A stretch of DNA of 64,000 bases from Chlorophyllum brunneum (GCA_963576785.1 OY756151.1:1550001-1614000), one strand, 5' to 3'; shown: positions 47,932-60,332, counted from the first letter of the stretch. Notes: generated by a model not told the origin, from the sequence alone. Made by a program: numbers and translations.

Positions 47932-49656
47932 CTACAACAAAATCCAAACCCCCATCACCCCCAGGACCAACGTCATCAATCTTCCCGGACCCAACTTCTG
48001 AGCACTGTTAGCACCCCTCGAACCATCTTCAACCCAGTCCCTCCATGCGGAATGCAGTTGTACGGTAAAAGCTTCTGATTCAGGTGATTGTGAACCTTGA
48101 ACGCTGAACGAATCGGGGTTGACGACGGGTGTTAGCCAGCCTGTGGTTGTAAGGTGGGGATAGTTGAGGAAGATGATGGTTGGTTCGGGCTGGGTGGTTG
48201 TGGTTGTGGAGGAGGAAATTGTAGAGGAGGTGGGTTTTTGGGTGGGTGACGTAGAGGTGTTGGTGAATGAGGACGAAGAAATGGATACGGCGGTCGATGA
48301 AGATGAACGTGAGGAGGGAGTAGTAGAGGAAGACGAGGATGAGGACGAGAAAGTAATAGGGGAAGAGGAAGGTGAAAATAACGTTTCACGGATCTTCAAC
48401 GCCGCAGGTACATGAGTAAATTGATTCAGCATAACCGCACCTCTGAACACCGTAGATGCTAATAGCGCCGTCCCAGCTGCATCGTAAAAGTTTCCAGGTG
48501 AATCAGGTGGTATATCAGGGTAATTCGTCCATAAATTCACAGAAGTATCCTTAGTACCCAAATTAATGCACTAGTAAGTTGGTCGGGAAAGAAAACGACG
48601 TACCAGGACCGCGTACATCCCATCATGAATCTCTTTCACCCAATTAGTCAAGTCTTTTTGTTGTCCTTTTAAACTATTTGCATATTGCGAGTTGCGAATT
48701 GTTGCTAGGACGCGGAGCATACCAGCTGCAGCCCATCCATTACCTTTTCCTCATAAGCATGTGTAAGTACAAACAGGTAAAGAGCCTGAGCGTACCGGTT
48801 GTCCAATGACCCTCATCATTACTCGGTCCATTCGCTCCCAACAACACATGTTTCCATCTACTCTGCGCATCCGGATCACGTAAATAATTCCTATAAAGTT
48901 TGATTTGGTTGTACGCTTCGAGTAATAAAGTTCGATTTCCGTTCATTACGGCGTAGTATGCCAAGAACGGTGGAACCATATACACAAAATCACTCCTATA
49001 CATCGTTAAAACACGAAAAGCAAAAACAAGGTGAGGGAGCGCACCAAAGTTGAACCTCTGAGACGCGATGTGAAATCGCTCCATCTGTTGTCCGTGGTAC
49101 GACACTCAGCAAATAATCCAGTTGAGCTCGCGCAGCACTCGCATAATCCAAACTCTTATCCGCCGCCCCATTAGTCCAATTCGCCAACAAGGTACTCATG
49201 CCAATTGATGCAGGATCCGCAGCACTACCATCACCGATCACCAAAGGTTTTGGTCCAATAACTGGAATAGATGTGTTTGACAAGGTGACATTAGATTGTT
49301 TTATAAGAATGTCTTGGGGTATGGAAAAGAATGGAGTCAGGAGGGAAGTAAGATTCGAAGGGATGAGTTGAGGTGGTGGAAGAGGGTTGTGTGAGAAGAC
49401 GGAATAACGGGTTACGTTGAGTTCAAGGATTGTTTGTGTGCGTGTCCCTAGTTCCCAACTTTAAGTAGTTCATTCAGTCATTTCATTTCATTTCGTGAGG
49501 GGAGTTAGACGCGAGTCGTACTTGCCTTTTTAGAGCAGATTCCGCCAGTCGCTGACTGATAACCGCGAGCTGGTCGTCTGTTAGATTCTGAGCAGTAACA
49601 CGCGTAAAGAGCAAGAGGAACGTCGATAACAAGCTCCACCACGCCATGGAGAGCAT
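47932..49656 (-). CDS. GPI-anchored six-hairpin glycosidase-like protein
   Basis: Starts at ATG 49656 with a signal peptide (MLSMAWWSLLSTFLLLFT). The catalytic-barrel part reads RAQLDYLLSVVP, GAISHRVSEVQLW then SDFVYMVPPFLAYYAVMNG, NEGHWTTGN-type residues near 48810, and PGNFYDAAGTALLASTVFRG. These resemble the six-hairpin (GH88/GH105-like) glycosidases rather than any lytic enzyme. A long Ser/Thr-rich stretch (about residues 400-470) and a hydrophobic end (RLMTLVLGVMGVWILL) indicate a GPI-anchored surface protein. The first intron starts with GC: AAAAAG/GCAAGT. If active it would remove terminal sugars from pectic or other glycans; the family assignment is moderate and the substrate unknown. 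Confidence 0.72.
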
Positions 49657-49869
49657 GGTTAGCCGGGGGGGGGGAGGTGGTGAGAACGTGTGTTGCGAAA
49701 CGGCCTGCGGAAAAAGAATGTTTTAAAAATAAGACATCGAACGTGTGGTGGATTTCCATTGACAGTGAGCGGCAGGAAGCACTTCGGCACGGCCATCTTT
49801 CGCAGTGTCGAGAACAAACATAATTTAGGAATGGGAATAGAATCGGCTATCACTGACAGGAGATCAAAC

Positions 49870-50130
49870 TTCTACTCAACCAATCCATTGTGGGCACACC
49901 ACTCGCAAGTCTTCTTCGGCTGTCTTCGAGAATAAATAAAACACCTTGCTTACTCACGGATATATATGTAGAGGCGGCACACTTCGCCTTTGTCCCAGAC
50001 CTGAATTTCTTCTCGTTCCAGGGTACCTGATCTGGCAGGCACGAGCGGTGCCTTAAAACCTCACCGCAGCTCTATTCGGCGCTTATAAAGCTATTATCAC
50101 AGATCCTCCCGATACGCGTTTTCGACTTGT
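49870..50130 (+). pseudogene. Decayed copy of the EFM7-like methyltransferase gene
   Basis: Two fragments match the intact gene at 50843-51746 in the same orientation. The first (around 49880) reads NPLWAHHS, like NHPLWAHHL at 51035. The second (around 50055-50115) reads LTAALFGAYKAIITDPPDT, like LIAALSSASRVVITDYPDT. Between them lies CTGATCTGGCAGGCACGAGCGGTGCC-like DNA resembling the glycine-rich cofactor loop (ELGAGGALP). There is no open frame, and the rest of the gene is missing. It is best explained as the remains of a tandem duplication. Confidence 0.65.
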
Positions 50131-50842
50131 AAGGTTGACTTCAGACGGAGGAAAATAGTCGACCCTACTAAATGTACCCTTCCCAATTACGGTTCCGACG
50201 ATTGGAGAATATCAGAGTCGGATTAAATTTATGGACTACTAAAAGATCATGTAAACGTTTATTTACCCCAATCAAAGCTCCCATCATCTGTTAATTATTT
50301 CCTGGGGTCAACTTCGCTTGCTGTAAATTGATGGTGACTATCGTTTTGGGCATGCTGTTCTGAGATCTCTAGGCACAGAGCTTCAATCGCCTCATTGCCA
50401 ATTGCGTAGGGCATTGTTTCTGTCACCTCATTTCCTGACACAGATGGCTGAACGAAACGGAGAGGGAATAAGGTAGGGAGAGGAGTCGATAGACCAGTTT
50501 CGAATGCATTCAGGTTACGGAATACCCGACATCCCATCGATGCGGCTAACCTTATTGCTGGAAGTATCATTAATGATACGTGAGTGGGATATGTGGGGCA
50601 TAGATGATTGCGCCAGCCACAATTGTGAATCCAAAGACGATTCTAAATTGGTGAAGCCGAATCAAATTAGGATTCAGTCTTATTGGGGAGGGATCGGGAC
50701 AAACAGGGAAATTTTTGGCCACCTTGTAACAGCGCACGCGAGAGTCGAGGGATCCCCCCTGACCCGTGTTAATGGGGCTCGGCTGACTTGTATTGATATT
50801 TCGGTAGTGCTATCACGAGATCAAAAACATTTTCTTTCTTTT
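50131..50842. other. Intergenic, nothing recognised
   Basis: No supported gene. The last part should hold the promoter of the methyltransferase gene. Confidence 0.45.
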
Positions 50843-51746
50843 ATGGAACACTCACTCGACCTTGATATCATCTTCCCCGTGCGCACACTACAATACCCAA
50901 ATACCAGGAGGAAATACTGACAATATACAGGAGCCCGATCGACCACCAACTCCAGATCCCACTTTCTCAACATACACTCGACCTACACTTTCTCATCCAC
51001 GCACACTCCAGATCAGACTCGTCGGTAACCATCCACTATGGGCGCACCACCTGTAAGCTTCTCCTAAATACACAGCTTTACTAGATTCACTCACGGTTGT
51101 CTATAGATGGAACGCATCACGTTCTTTCGCTTCTCTCCTCGACACAACCACCCTCTGTAAAAACCGTTCTGTACTCGAGTTGGGCGCAGGCGGTGCTCTA
51201 CCAAGTCTCATCGCAGCCCTGTCCAGTGCTTCTAGAGTCGTCATCACAGATTACCCTGATACACCTTTGATCGATAATATCCGTTACAACGTCTCCCATA
51301 ATGATATTCCCCAAGAAGTTCAAGATCGTATTATCGTACAGGGGTATATCTGGGGACAAGACCCTCGAGAGATTCTTTCGGTGTCACCTGCCGGTTTTGA
51401 TGTAATTATTCTCTCGGATCTGATATTCAATCATTCGCAGCATGACGCATTGTTGGACACCTGCGACCAAGTAATCTCAAGATCCTTTCCAGATGCTTGC
51501 GTTTTGGTGTTTTATACACACCACCGACCGCATCTCGCTCATCGCGATATGGAGTTTTTCGAAAAAGCAAGAGGAAGAGGGTGGAATATCGATGAGATTG
51601 TCCGAGAAACGTTTCCTGTGAGTTTCAATTTGTTGGTCACCGATTACACCACTAACGCTCTCGCGAAAAAGCCAATGTTCCCAGAAGACTCGGGCGATGA
51701 AGCCACTCGCTCAACAGTCCACGGATGGAAATTAACGAAACGTTAG
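50843..51746 (+). CDS. efm7: Class I methyltransferase, EFM7/Nnt1-like
   Basis: Exon 1 (from ATG 50843) encodes MEHSLDLDIIFP, ending at a GTGCGC donor; exon 2 reads EPDRPPTPDPTFSTYTR then LRLVGNHPLWAHHL; exon 3 continues WNASRSFASLLD. The S-adenosylmethionine site is VLELGAGGALPSL; later FDVIILSDLIFNHSQHDAL, LVFYTHHRPHLAHRDM and the C-terminus ending WKLTKR at 51746. The order RPPTP, GxHPLWxHxLWN, ELGAGxALP is that of the EFM7 (formerly Nnt1) family. In yeast that enzyme methylates the N-terminal glycine and a nearby lysine of translation elongation factor 1-alpha. The gene is intact; a ruined copy lies about 0.8 kb upstream. Confidence 0.85.
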
Positions 51747-52563
51747 ACATATCACATCCGATTCGTTGTTCATATTCGTTCCGAACTTCCAAGACATGAC
51801 CGCCCTTCTTCTCCGAACATAACCCCTCCTCCGTGAATATTAGTTCGTATAATTCAAGTGATGCGCGGAACAATACGCGCATCTAAATTCCAGCCACTTT
51901 CACTGTCGTCGTACCACGTCCTATAGCCCAAACTTTGTCCCAGGGTACTAATATCTAGACAACCCAATTGTTATTCAGTAAAGGCATCCCCAAGCACATT
52001 AGTGTGTCTACATAGTAATAATGGAACGAAGAGATGATTTGATTTGAGCAACTATGATGTACTTATATCGCGGGCCACGACTTGGAACTAAGCCTTGTAA
52101 ATCCTTAGATGAATTCCAAGTTACTACTTCACGGTGTGTCAGTGGATGTGGGATGCCTCAAAGAATTTTTATGTTACTCACGAAAGGCGGAACTTTCGCT
52201 TTCGATTCTTGAATCACCAGGGACCGCAAAAGCGAGATCCCGCTTTTGCGACCGGTGGAGTAACAGATTTCGGAGCGCCTATTCACGCTACATCCCCTCA
52301 CTCGTCCTTCCACCATTTGCCACCTATCACTTGTCTCGTCCTCGGGTATTGCATTCTTTCTACATCAAGACATTCGGATTCATCGTACCTTGGGTGGTTC
52401 GTCATACCATTCCTGTTGTCGTTGCGCGGAGCCAAAGAGTGGTTAGGTGAGACGCGCTGCGTACATATAATATTTAAAGCATTTATCTGTGACATCGTTC
52501 GGTGAATAAATTATCAAGAAAAAAAATAACTAGGCAAGGTCGATGTGTAGATACTCGAGAAGG
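51747..52563. other. Intergenic between convergent genes
   Basis: No supported gene; short frames only. Contains the terminator regions of the methyltransferase gene and of the broken DUF6534 gene. Confidence 0.45.
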
Positions 52564-53794
52564 TCAGTGGTTAGAGCCGTCACATGTTGAACGATCAGCT
52601 TCGTTGGCTTCGAGACAACGTGGTGGTCGTGAGCCATGGTCCGACGTGGCCCTGTCCCTGTCACTGATACCACTCCTGGTCGCCCTTAAAGAAATCTCAG
52701 TAACTTCAAAGGGCTCCACGGTGCGCCTTCCACCAACGATGATACTCCGATTGTTGAGCAATGCCAGCATCGAGTTGCTGTATACTTTGCTCATTGCAAG
52801 ACCAGGGAGGAGATAGGCGTCTGATATAAATTTGGGGATGGAGAGTATTGTATAGCAAAGTACTATAAAACCTGAAGTGACCAAATCAACGAGACAGCAC
52901 TGAGGGCATGAGCTGGGACCTTACTTGTCGCTATTCCGGTCTCAACAACCAATTGAATAATGCTTGTAATATGTGACTGTGTAAATTTCTTCATTGTTCT
53001 TTTGCGTTGCCTCAGGAGCTGTACCTTTGGGTAATCTGACCTCATGATAGAACTCTAAACTCACAAAGATAGTCATGCAGATAGTGATGGTGAGATCACA
53101 GGCTACATTGAAGGATCCCCAGATCTTTGACAATATTCTAGCAAATCAAGCAGGATTTTTTCATGTACATACCATTTGGAATCCTGTGTAGCAAGCAGGC
53201 CTGGAGGTAAAAAACTGTCCAACCAAGTCTTCCTCATGGAAGCAAATGGAGCCAAAGATGCCACAGCCAATTTGCCCAAATGAGAACTAACAATATCAGC
53301 CAAAGTCTTTGAAGATATGCAAAGCTTTTCACTCACAGTCACAATTAAAATCACAATCCATTGTCTCTGGGTAATGATATATATTCCGTATGCATAGAGC
53401 AACTGGACTGTGGCTGCCACTAATAAAAAGAACTTTAGTCAAAAGTGCTATTCACATTGAGGGCTGTTTCCTACCAGCAGTGCTTGATACAATTAGAGAA
53501 AGCCAGTAGTGGCCACCAGAGTGACCTGCCAAGCCACTAGAGCACAGGGTCTTGAACTGAAGGCTTGTGAATATACCTAAATCCAGTAGAACAAGACCTG
53601 TGTGAGCCACTCCAACAAGGTAAACCCAGCTGACTGCAAGTTTGAGCATAATTCTATCTCCTGGGAAGGCAATATAATATATATCTGGGTACCATGAAAG
53701 GTCAATTTGACTGTAATGAGGGTGAGAGCATAAAATACTTACAAAGTTGTGTTGTCAAGATCCCAAAGAGCAAGATGTCCAAAATAACACCAAG
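52564..53794 (-). pseudogene. DUF6534 membrane protein, 3' portion, split by a retrotransposon
   Basis: The 3' exons of a second DUF6534 gene, disconnected from the start by a 7.35-kb copia element. Exons read LGVILDILLFGILTTQL (first helix, cut by the insertion), LKLAVSWVYLVGVAHTGLVL, GGHYWLSLIVSSTAG, ATVQLLYAYGIYII, then LPGLAMSKVYSNSMLALLNNR, the family's conserved tail motif kept far better than in the 21.5-kb member. It ends at 52564. The exons have no obvious stops apart from the insertion, so the gene was probably functional until then. The remaining first part lies at 61148-61336. The family's function is unknown. Confidence 0.78.
53790..53794. repeat. Left 5-bp target-site duplication of the copia element
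   Basis: CCAAG directly before the LTR start TGTTGAGAAAAC. The same CCAAG follows the last LTR copy at 61148-61152, confirming the element's outer limits. Confidence 0.88.
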
Positions 53795-54345
53795 TGTTGA
53801 GAAAACGACCGTAATGAGTTGTTTGCTGGGGGCAGCAGTAAACGCAGTGGGAGAAAACGTAGGGTCTACTCACCAAGATAATAAGCTTCTATCTGATACC
53901 TGTAGAAAGGTAATTCGGATAGACAGATATTATTGATGAAGCGGTTAATGTCAGAGAAGTAGAGGTCAAAGTCGATTAAATCAATGGAGGTATTGTACTC
54001 AAAATAATGAAGAAGTTGTTTGATTGAACAAGATGCAGAACTAGGTCTGCTACATGGGGTTTATATACATATTGTAACATAGGTGAGTCATACTACATAA
54101 AATACTAGCATTGCATGGATTGTTCCTTATGACTCCTTTTAACTGCAGCATAGTGCCTGCGGAATGTAGTATCTAGTCATTGGTACTATGTAGAATAATC
54201 TATCAAGTACTTATGACTCTCATCATATGCAGAGCAACTCATAGGAAGTTACTATGGAATGAAGTTACTAGAAAGTAACAGATCAGTCTATTATTATCAT
54301 AATGACTTCATAGTCTATTTCTAGAATATGTCCGAAACTTCAACA
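53795..54345 (-). repeat. 3' LTR of the copia element
   Basis: 551 bases, TGTTGAGAAAAC to CTTCAACA. Nearly identical over its length to 60345-60915. It lacks about 10-base stretches found in that copy near 60555 (GAGATAGGCAATG) and 60722 (GGAGTACT). Differences are mostly A/G and C/T changes. Confidence 0.9.
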
Positions 54346-54354
54346 CTCCTCCTT
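54346..54354 (-). promoter_or_regulatory. Polypurine tract of the copia element
   Basis: AAGGAGGAG on the minus strand, directly abutting the TGTTGAAG start of the 3' LTR. This is where plus-strand priming is expected. Confidence 0.75.
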
Positions 54355-54379
54355 GCTCTGTATTGATATAGAGTTTTAA

Positions 54380-57300
54380 TTACTCAAACATCAAGCCAAG
54401 GTGAGGTCGAAATAGATTGAATTTGATTTTGTCTAAATTCTTTGTGAGAATATCGGCAGGATTTTCAGTGCCTTTCACAGAGAATACTTCAATCTTTCCG
54501 TCTTCTACCAAATCACAAATGTAATGGTATTTGACGTCGACATGTTTTGATCGTTTTTCTGTTACTGGATTTTTGGCCCAAAATATTGAACCCTCATTAT
54601 CACTGAAGAGATAAGGGGCTAATGATTGGATACCAATTTCTTCCAACAAATTGACAGTCCAAACAAGTTGTCGACTGCAATCTGACAAAGCCATATACTC
54701 AGCTTCAGTGGAAGATAATGCAACCATTTTCTGTTTCCTACTTAACCAAGCGATAGCTCCGCTGGCTAATAAACAGAAATATCCAGTTACAGATTTACAA
54801 CTAATTGGATCACCAGCCCAATCAGAGTCGGAAAAAGCATTAAGGCCTTGTATAGAACTTCCATTATAGGTAATTCTATATTTGCGAGTAGCATTAAGAT
54901 ACTTTAGCAAATGTAAGCCTGCATTGTAATGCACTTTAGTGGGATTGGTCATATGTTGTGATAATTTGACAATGGCAAAAGCTATGTCAGGCCAACTGCC
55001 TATTATCAGATACATAACTGATCCTACTAACTGTTGATACCTCTTTATGAAGTCAGGTATTGCTTTTCCTGTATTGGATTCGAAGATAAATCCATTTGGT
55101 AATGGGATTTCTTCTTTTCCAATTACTTTAAATTGATCAAGGACTTTTCCTAGATAATCCATTTGGTCTAGGGTAATTGATCAGTTTATAGGATTTCGCA
55201 AAATTTTCATGCCAAGAAACTCTTTGGTTAGACCAAGGTCTTGGCATTCCCATTTCTTTATAAAGAGTGCCCGCTTCTCATATAGAAGTTTAGAGCCTCT
55301 GATTCCAACGAACATTGAGTCATCTACATAGACTAGAGCTATAATAAGCTCTTTGGTTTCAGAGTCATAGTAATAATAGACTCCAGTATTTAGTTTGGAT
55401 CGGACAAATCCTAGGTCGGTCATTGACTTAGTCAATTCCTTCCACCATTGTTATCTGGATTGCTTTAGTCCATAAATGGCTCGGTTTAATTTCCAAACCA
55501 AATTACCACGACTTGTATTGAAACCTTCTGGAAGTTCCATATAGAGTTCTTCATCCAGTTTTCCATAGAGATAAGCAGTTTTAACATCTAAACTGAGCAT
55601 CTCCCAATCGTTGAGGGCAGCAACTGCAAATATGAGTTGTGCTGTCTTATAACGGACTACTGGTGAAAATAGTTCATCGTAATCGATTCCCTCTATCTGA
55701 GAGAATCCTTTTGCTACTAGTCAAGCACGGTATCGACCGTCTGATTTGGGTGTAAAGACCCATCTATTTTTGACAGCTTTTCTTCCAGGCAGAAGTTTAG
55801 CTAAGTCATAAACATGTCTTCTTTGAGTGAATTTAACTCTTCTAAGCACGCTTTCCACCATTTAGATTTCTCTTCTGATGGTAGTCAATTTAGATCCTTG
55901 AAAGAAATAGGAACTAATGGTGATTCAACTTTTTGAGCACACAGATAATCGATCATCCCTACTCCTCCTTCTCTGCATAAGTCTTCCAATGTAGAAGCTT
56001 CATGCTGAGAATGTCTATTGATTATTCCAGGTTTGGAAGCCTCTGATCGAATTTGTCTAACAAGTCTACTTGTAGAACTTGTTAACTTCGACTTAGGAGG
56101 TTGAAACATCTTATAGTCCTGGAGTATTTTGGTCGGATGCTTTGTAGAACCATAAAAGTTTCCTGGATGTTCAGGTACTTTTCTGGTTCTTTGCAGTCTC
56201 TGAGGTATTTCAGGAACCGGTATTTGATCTGAGTGACCTCGTGGTACAGAAGGACCAGCATCCCGATCATCTTCGACAGGGGTATAGGGTATGAACAGTT
56301 GTACATCCGGATCATCTCTTTGAGAAGGCAGATGGTTTGGACCTTCAGGGTGATTAGGTGGATTAGCATATGATAATCCATCACTGTCATCGTCTTCTGG
56401 TGTTTGTGCTTCTCTTGGTGGAAAGAGAATGTTTTGCACAATACCATCCCACTCCTCCTGAACATCGGTATCAATATTCAGTGCTTTTCCCTTTCCTTTA
56501 TTCTTTTTAGGTTCAGGGAAAGGAGTTGGAATACATCCATGAACAGATCTATAAGTTCTATCTTCCGGAGAACTTTCGGAAGAAGTTCGGGAAAAAGGGC
56601 TTGGTGGTTTATCAAAAGGTAAACCAGTAGATGGATCTGGAGCATGGAAGACAATAACTTCTGAAGGTGTGCTTCGAGAAGTAGAAGATGATGGTTGGTT
56701 CATCCATTCTTCTTGCTTCTTCCCAACACATTTAGGGAAGTGTTCTTCGCTGAATACAACTGTTGGAGATGTATAGATTACATTTCCATTTAGGTGCCTC
56801 ATGAAACGATAGTTTTTCCTATCTGATGTCCAACCAAGGAAAATCATGAGTTCTGACTTCACTGTCAGTTTATTGTCTCTTATCTCTTTTGGGAGAAAGA
56901 CATAAGTACCGCAGCCAAAGACTCTCTCCTTGGAGATGTCTGAGATCTTCTGATTCAACACTTCATAAGGTGTTTTCCACATGAGCCATGATACCGGTGT
57001 TTTATTATAGATATGTATCGCATGATCTATAGAAAACTCCCACCAACCATCAGGAATACAAGCATGATGCCACATAGCTTCTGCTTTATCCATTAGAGTT
57101 CAGTTCAAGCATTCCACTCGACCATTTTGTTGGTGTATATACGGTGCACTGATCTCATGTATAATCCCTAATGAGCGCAAATGAGATTGCAACTTGTCAG
57201 TTGCATACTCTCCTCCTCTATCAGTGCAGAGATATTTTAATTTAGTCTCGTATTGAGTCTGAATTAGGGCAATGAAATTTTTCATTTCTTCTGCTGCTTC

Positions 57301-58785
57301 TGATTTCTTATGGAGGAAGCGAATCCATCCATGAGAGGAAAAGTCGTTCATTATGGTCATGACCCATTTAAATTTATGGTAAGAAAGAATCGGAAGTTCA
57401 ACTAAATCCGAGTGAATTCTTTCGAATGGATGCTTTGTGCATGTAGGGTTTTCTCTAAAGGGTTTCTGGTGCATTTTTCCCTTGGCACAACCATCACAGA
57501 CTGGTTTTTGTTTGGGAATCCGCACCAGAGTAAACCCAATCGTATTTTTCTCAAAATGATTGAGGATACGATTAGAGGGATGTCCTAATCTCGCATGTAC
57601 AACTTTGTAGCCAACGATCGGATCCGCAGTCATAGCTGCTTGTTCCGAGTGTACAATTTTGGTATTAACAAAATGTAAAGTAGTATTACGACTTGCTGAA
57701 GAATATGCTTGAAGAATAGCATTTCCTTCGCTATCAACAACTACTGATTCATTGGCATCTGTTCTAACAGTTTTGCCATCCTGGCATAACTGTCCCACTG
57801 ACATTAGTCATTCAGAGGTTCTTTTTAGAAGGAAGACTGGATATATTAATATCTGCATTGGTTGAATACTATCAGTCTTCCTGTTATAGACTCTATACTT
57901 AAGCATAACTGCACCAAGACCAACCGCATTAAGATAGGGACCTTGTGCTCCTACAGTCTTAATTGGGATCAAAACTTCAAGTTCTTCAAAGTTGATAAAG
58001 TCTTCCGCATAAGGGGTATAATGACATGATGCCCCTGAGTCTAATAACCATACGTCACTATATTCTTCTAGTGGCGTTATAATTTGATCATTGCTTAGCG
58101 ATCGAGATCTAATTTGATCCAGTACTCTTAAAAACTGATTGGGCATGCATGTGGAGAAACAAAAAAGTTGAGAAGTGTTAAAACACTTCTCATTTATCCA
58201 TTCGCTTGTAACAACATTATTATGGGATCCTAAAGATTCTGATAGCGTAATTACATGCCCGGCCTCTGATGTCCTTTCCCCTTGCCCTTGCCCTTCTTCT
58301 TGTGAAGACGGCCGGTCGGCATATTGGTGACAGGACTGTATATCAGGGTTAGTAAGAGTATCTGAGATCGAATCGATCACGTACCCAGCTCCTCCCTTCT
58401 TCTTGAAGTCGCTCCTATAGTCGGTCGACAAAAGTCCGAGAGACACCTCAGATTGAGGTGTGGAAGCAAATGGTTTGGAATTTGGAGACTTCGGGAGAGG
58501 CCCAAAAGAGGGTCCTGTGACATTCGCAGGGTTCCTGGGGTTGCAGATGTCATAGGTGACATCCTGAGCCGGTGCCATAAGGTCGTCGACCTCCTTCTTG
58601 CTCTCAAGCCGTTTGAAGGCTTCATTTACCAATACTGTAAGTATGGCAGGTCGCCTGTTAGCGGTCTTGTTCTTCTGAGTAAGAGAGTATCTCTTACTCT
58701 GGAAGGGCTCCGTTGGAGGGGAGGCCCTAGGAAGAGGAGGAAATTCCTCTTCATAGGTCCTTACAGCCAGAGCTACTATTTCTTC
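54380..58785 (-). pseudogene. Copia Pol: protease, integrase, reverse transcriptase, RNase H (broken)
   Basis: In order from high to low coordinates: protease LLDSGASCHYT near 58030; the gag-pre-integrase motif VVHARLGHPSNR near 57580; integrase with HSDLVE, FSSHGW, CTDRGGEYATD and IHQQNGRVECLN; a Ser/Pro-rich linker; reverse transcriptase with LFSPVVRYKTAQL, LDVKTAYLYG, the LVYVDDSMF active site near 55330; and RNase H with SSTEAEYMALSD near 54700, ending at 54380. Stop codons interrupt at 57808, 57100, 55885, 55721, 55451 and 55181. One small indel near 55830 shifts the frame before RRHVYDLAKLLPG. Residues around the stops show they replace arginine in at least two cases (NRTL, YRARLVAKGF). 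Otherwise the protein is well preserved, implying recent decay. Confidence 0.88.
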
Positions 58786-60183
58786 TCAAGAAGGAAGATA
58801 GAACGGCTGAACCTCTCTGGGTTCAAGCAAGTCACCCCGGGCGATGGAGTCCATGCTTGGGATCCTCGTGTGTCCCTCATAGGTATAACCTGGGGGGTGA
58901 CCAGAAGGAACTGAAGGTGCACCGGGAGGTGTCACCAATTGTCCTTGTTGGGCACAGGGATGAGAGACCTCGTGCATCCATCGATCATAACAATCAAGGG
59001 CACGTTTCTTCACCATTTGCATGGGCAAAGGACCAGTGACGTGGTTGCGCCAGGTGGTCACCTTTTTCTCAAGCTCAGCACGAGCATTCTCTCGTGCCTG
59101 CTGGACCTTCTTGGGATTAACCCAAGTAAGAGGCTTTGGTCTCTCACTTACTAGTACACGAGTGGTTGGAGGAGCGGGAGCGGGAACAGGTCGAGGCGCA
59201 TCCATGCGCTTCATCAGGTCAAAGGGGGTCATCCCCGGACCAGTGTAGCGATGGACCACTGGTTCTGTGGCAGCGGCAAAGCCCGCCATGGCTTCCGCCA
59301 TGTGGGCTTGAGGTTTACCCTGGCACTTCTTGGGCTTCTTCTTCTTCTTCTGGACATTAATCCAGGTAGGAGTAGAAGGAGAAGGCTGAGGGGGCTGCCC
59401 ACTCGGATTGGCAAGGTAGCGAGGACCTCTCACAGGCTGGGCCCTGGTATTGCCTCCAGGGTGGAAGCAGTTCCAGGGTGGTCCAGGGCGAGTTCTGGGG
59501 AAGTTGCCCTGGGGGCAAGCTTGGTAGTTAGCGGTGGCGGCGAATGAAGCTTGTTGGTTAGATATGGAGGGTCTTGATCCTTCACGTCTTGACCATTCAG
59601 CATTTATAGCCTGCTGAACTACCTCCCAGGTCATATCTACAATATTGTGATTATTTGCCAATATTGTTTGTGCTACAGCATTCCAATCTGGTGGTAATGC
59701 ATTCAAAGCGATCATCACACCAAGAACTTCTGGCAATCTTACTTTAGCTGTTTCTAATTGAGAAGCCATTGTTCTCAATTCAGCTAGATCCATTGCTGGA
59801 TCTTGATTCCCTGAAATGTGCTTTCACAGCATTCTTTGGAGAATTGAATACACCACGGCAGGAGAAGGTGTCCCAAAGCGGGTTTTCAAGTCATTCCAGA
59901 GGAATCCAGGAGCATCATGCCCATGGAGTAATAGGGAATCAGGTAAGGTACCATTTATAACAGCCAATGCCTGACCTCTCAATTGTTCTCTCTTTTTATC
60001 TTCCTCCATTAAAGTGGTAGGATTTGCAGGAGAGAGATCCTGGTTTGTCACAGTCCATCCAGACTGGTCAGAACCAGTGACAGAAATGAGGGTTAGGGCA
60101 TCCTGAAGCCTTCTAGACCAGAACACATAGTTCTTAGGCCCATTGAGCTTAGGTAAACCAGTGACAATATTATTGGTAGACAT
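58786..60183 (-). pseudogene. Copia Gag (broken by in-frame stops)
   Basis: Begins at ATG 60183 with MSTNNIVTGLPKLNGPKNYV and a typical copia Gag N-terminus (FWSRRLQDAL, then LRGQALAVINGTLPDSLL). A TGA at 59824 interrupts it; the same frame goes on through MASQLETAKVRLPEVLGVMI and LNALPPDWNAV. A Pro/Gln-rich region and a very lysine-rich patch (NVQKKKKKPKKCQ) that could bind RNA follow. A second TGA lies at 58786. I see no intact CCHC zinc knuckle, so nucleic-acid binding may depend on the basic stretch. Gag would build the virus-like particle. Confidence 0.82.
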
Positions 60184-60332
60184 AATATCTTCATCGAGTG
60201 TATTTCTTTCTAGAAGAAAATTCTCGTATCAGCAATGATCAAAAATACAAGGATAACTCTGTCAGGTAAAGCCCTATCATCCTATCTTGGTTAGAGGGGA
60301 TGATAATGGTTTAACCATTGGTAAGGCTACTA

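Noticed and set aside
48164..48415. Acidic plus-strand frame (VEEDEDEDE-like) and minus Pro-rich frame
   Set aside because: Shadows of the Ser-rich linker of the glycosidase gene in other frames.
47932..49656. GH76 mannanase as the identity of the glycosidase
   Set aside because: The ISHR...W...DFVYMVPPFLAYY arrangement fits the six-hairpin GH88/GH105-like group better; no GH76 double-aspartate motif was seen.
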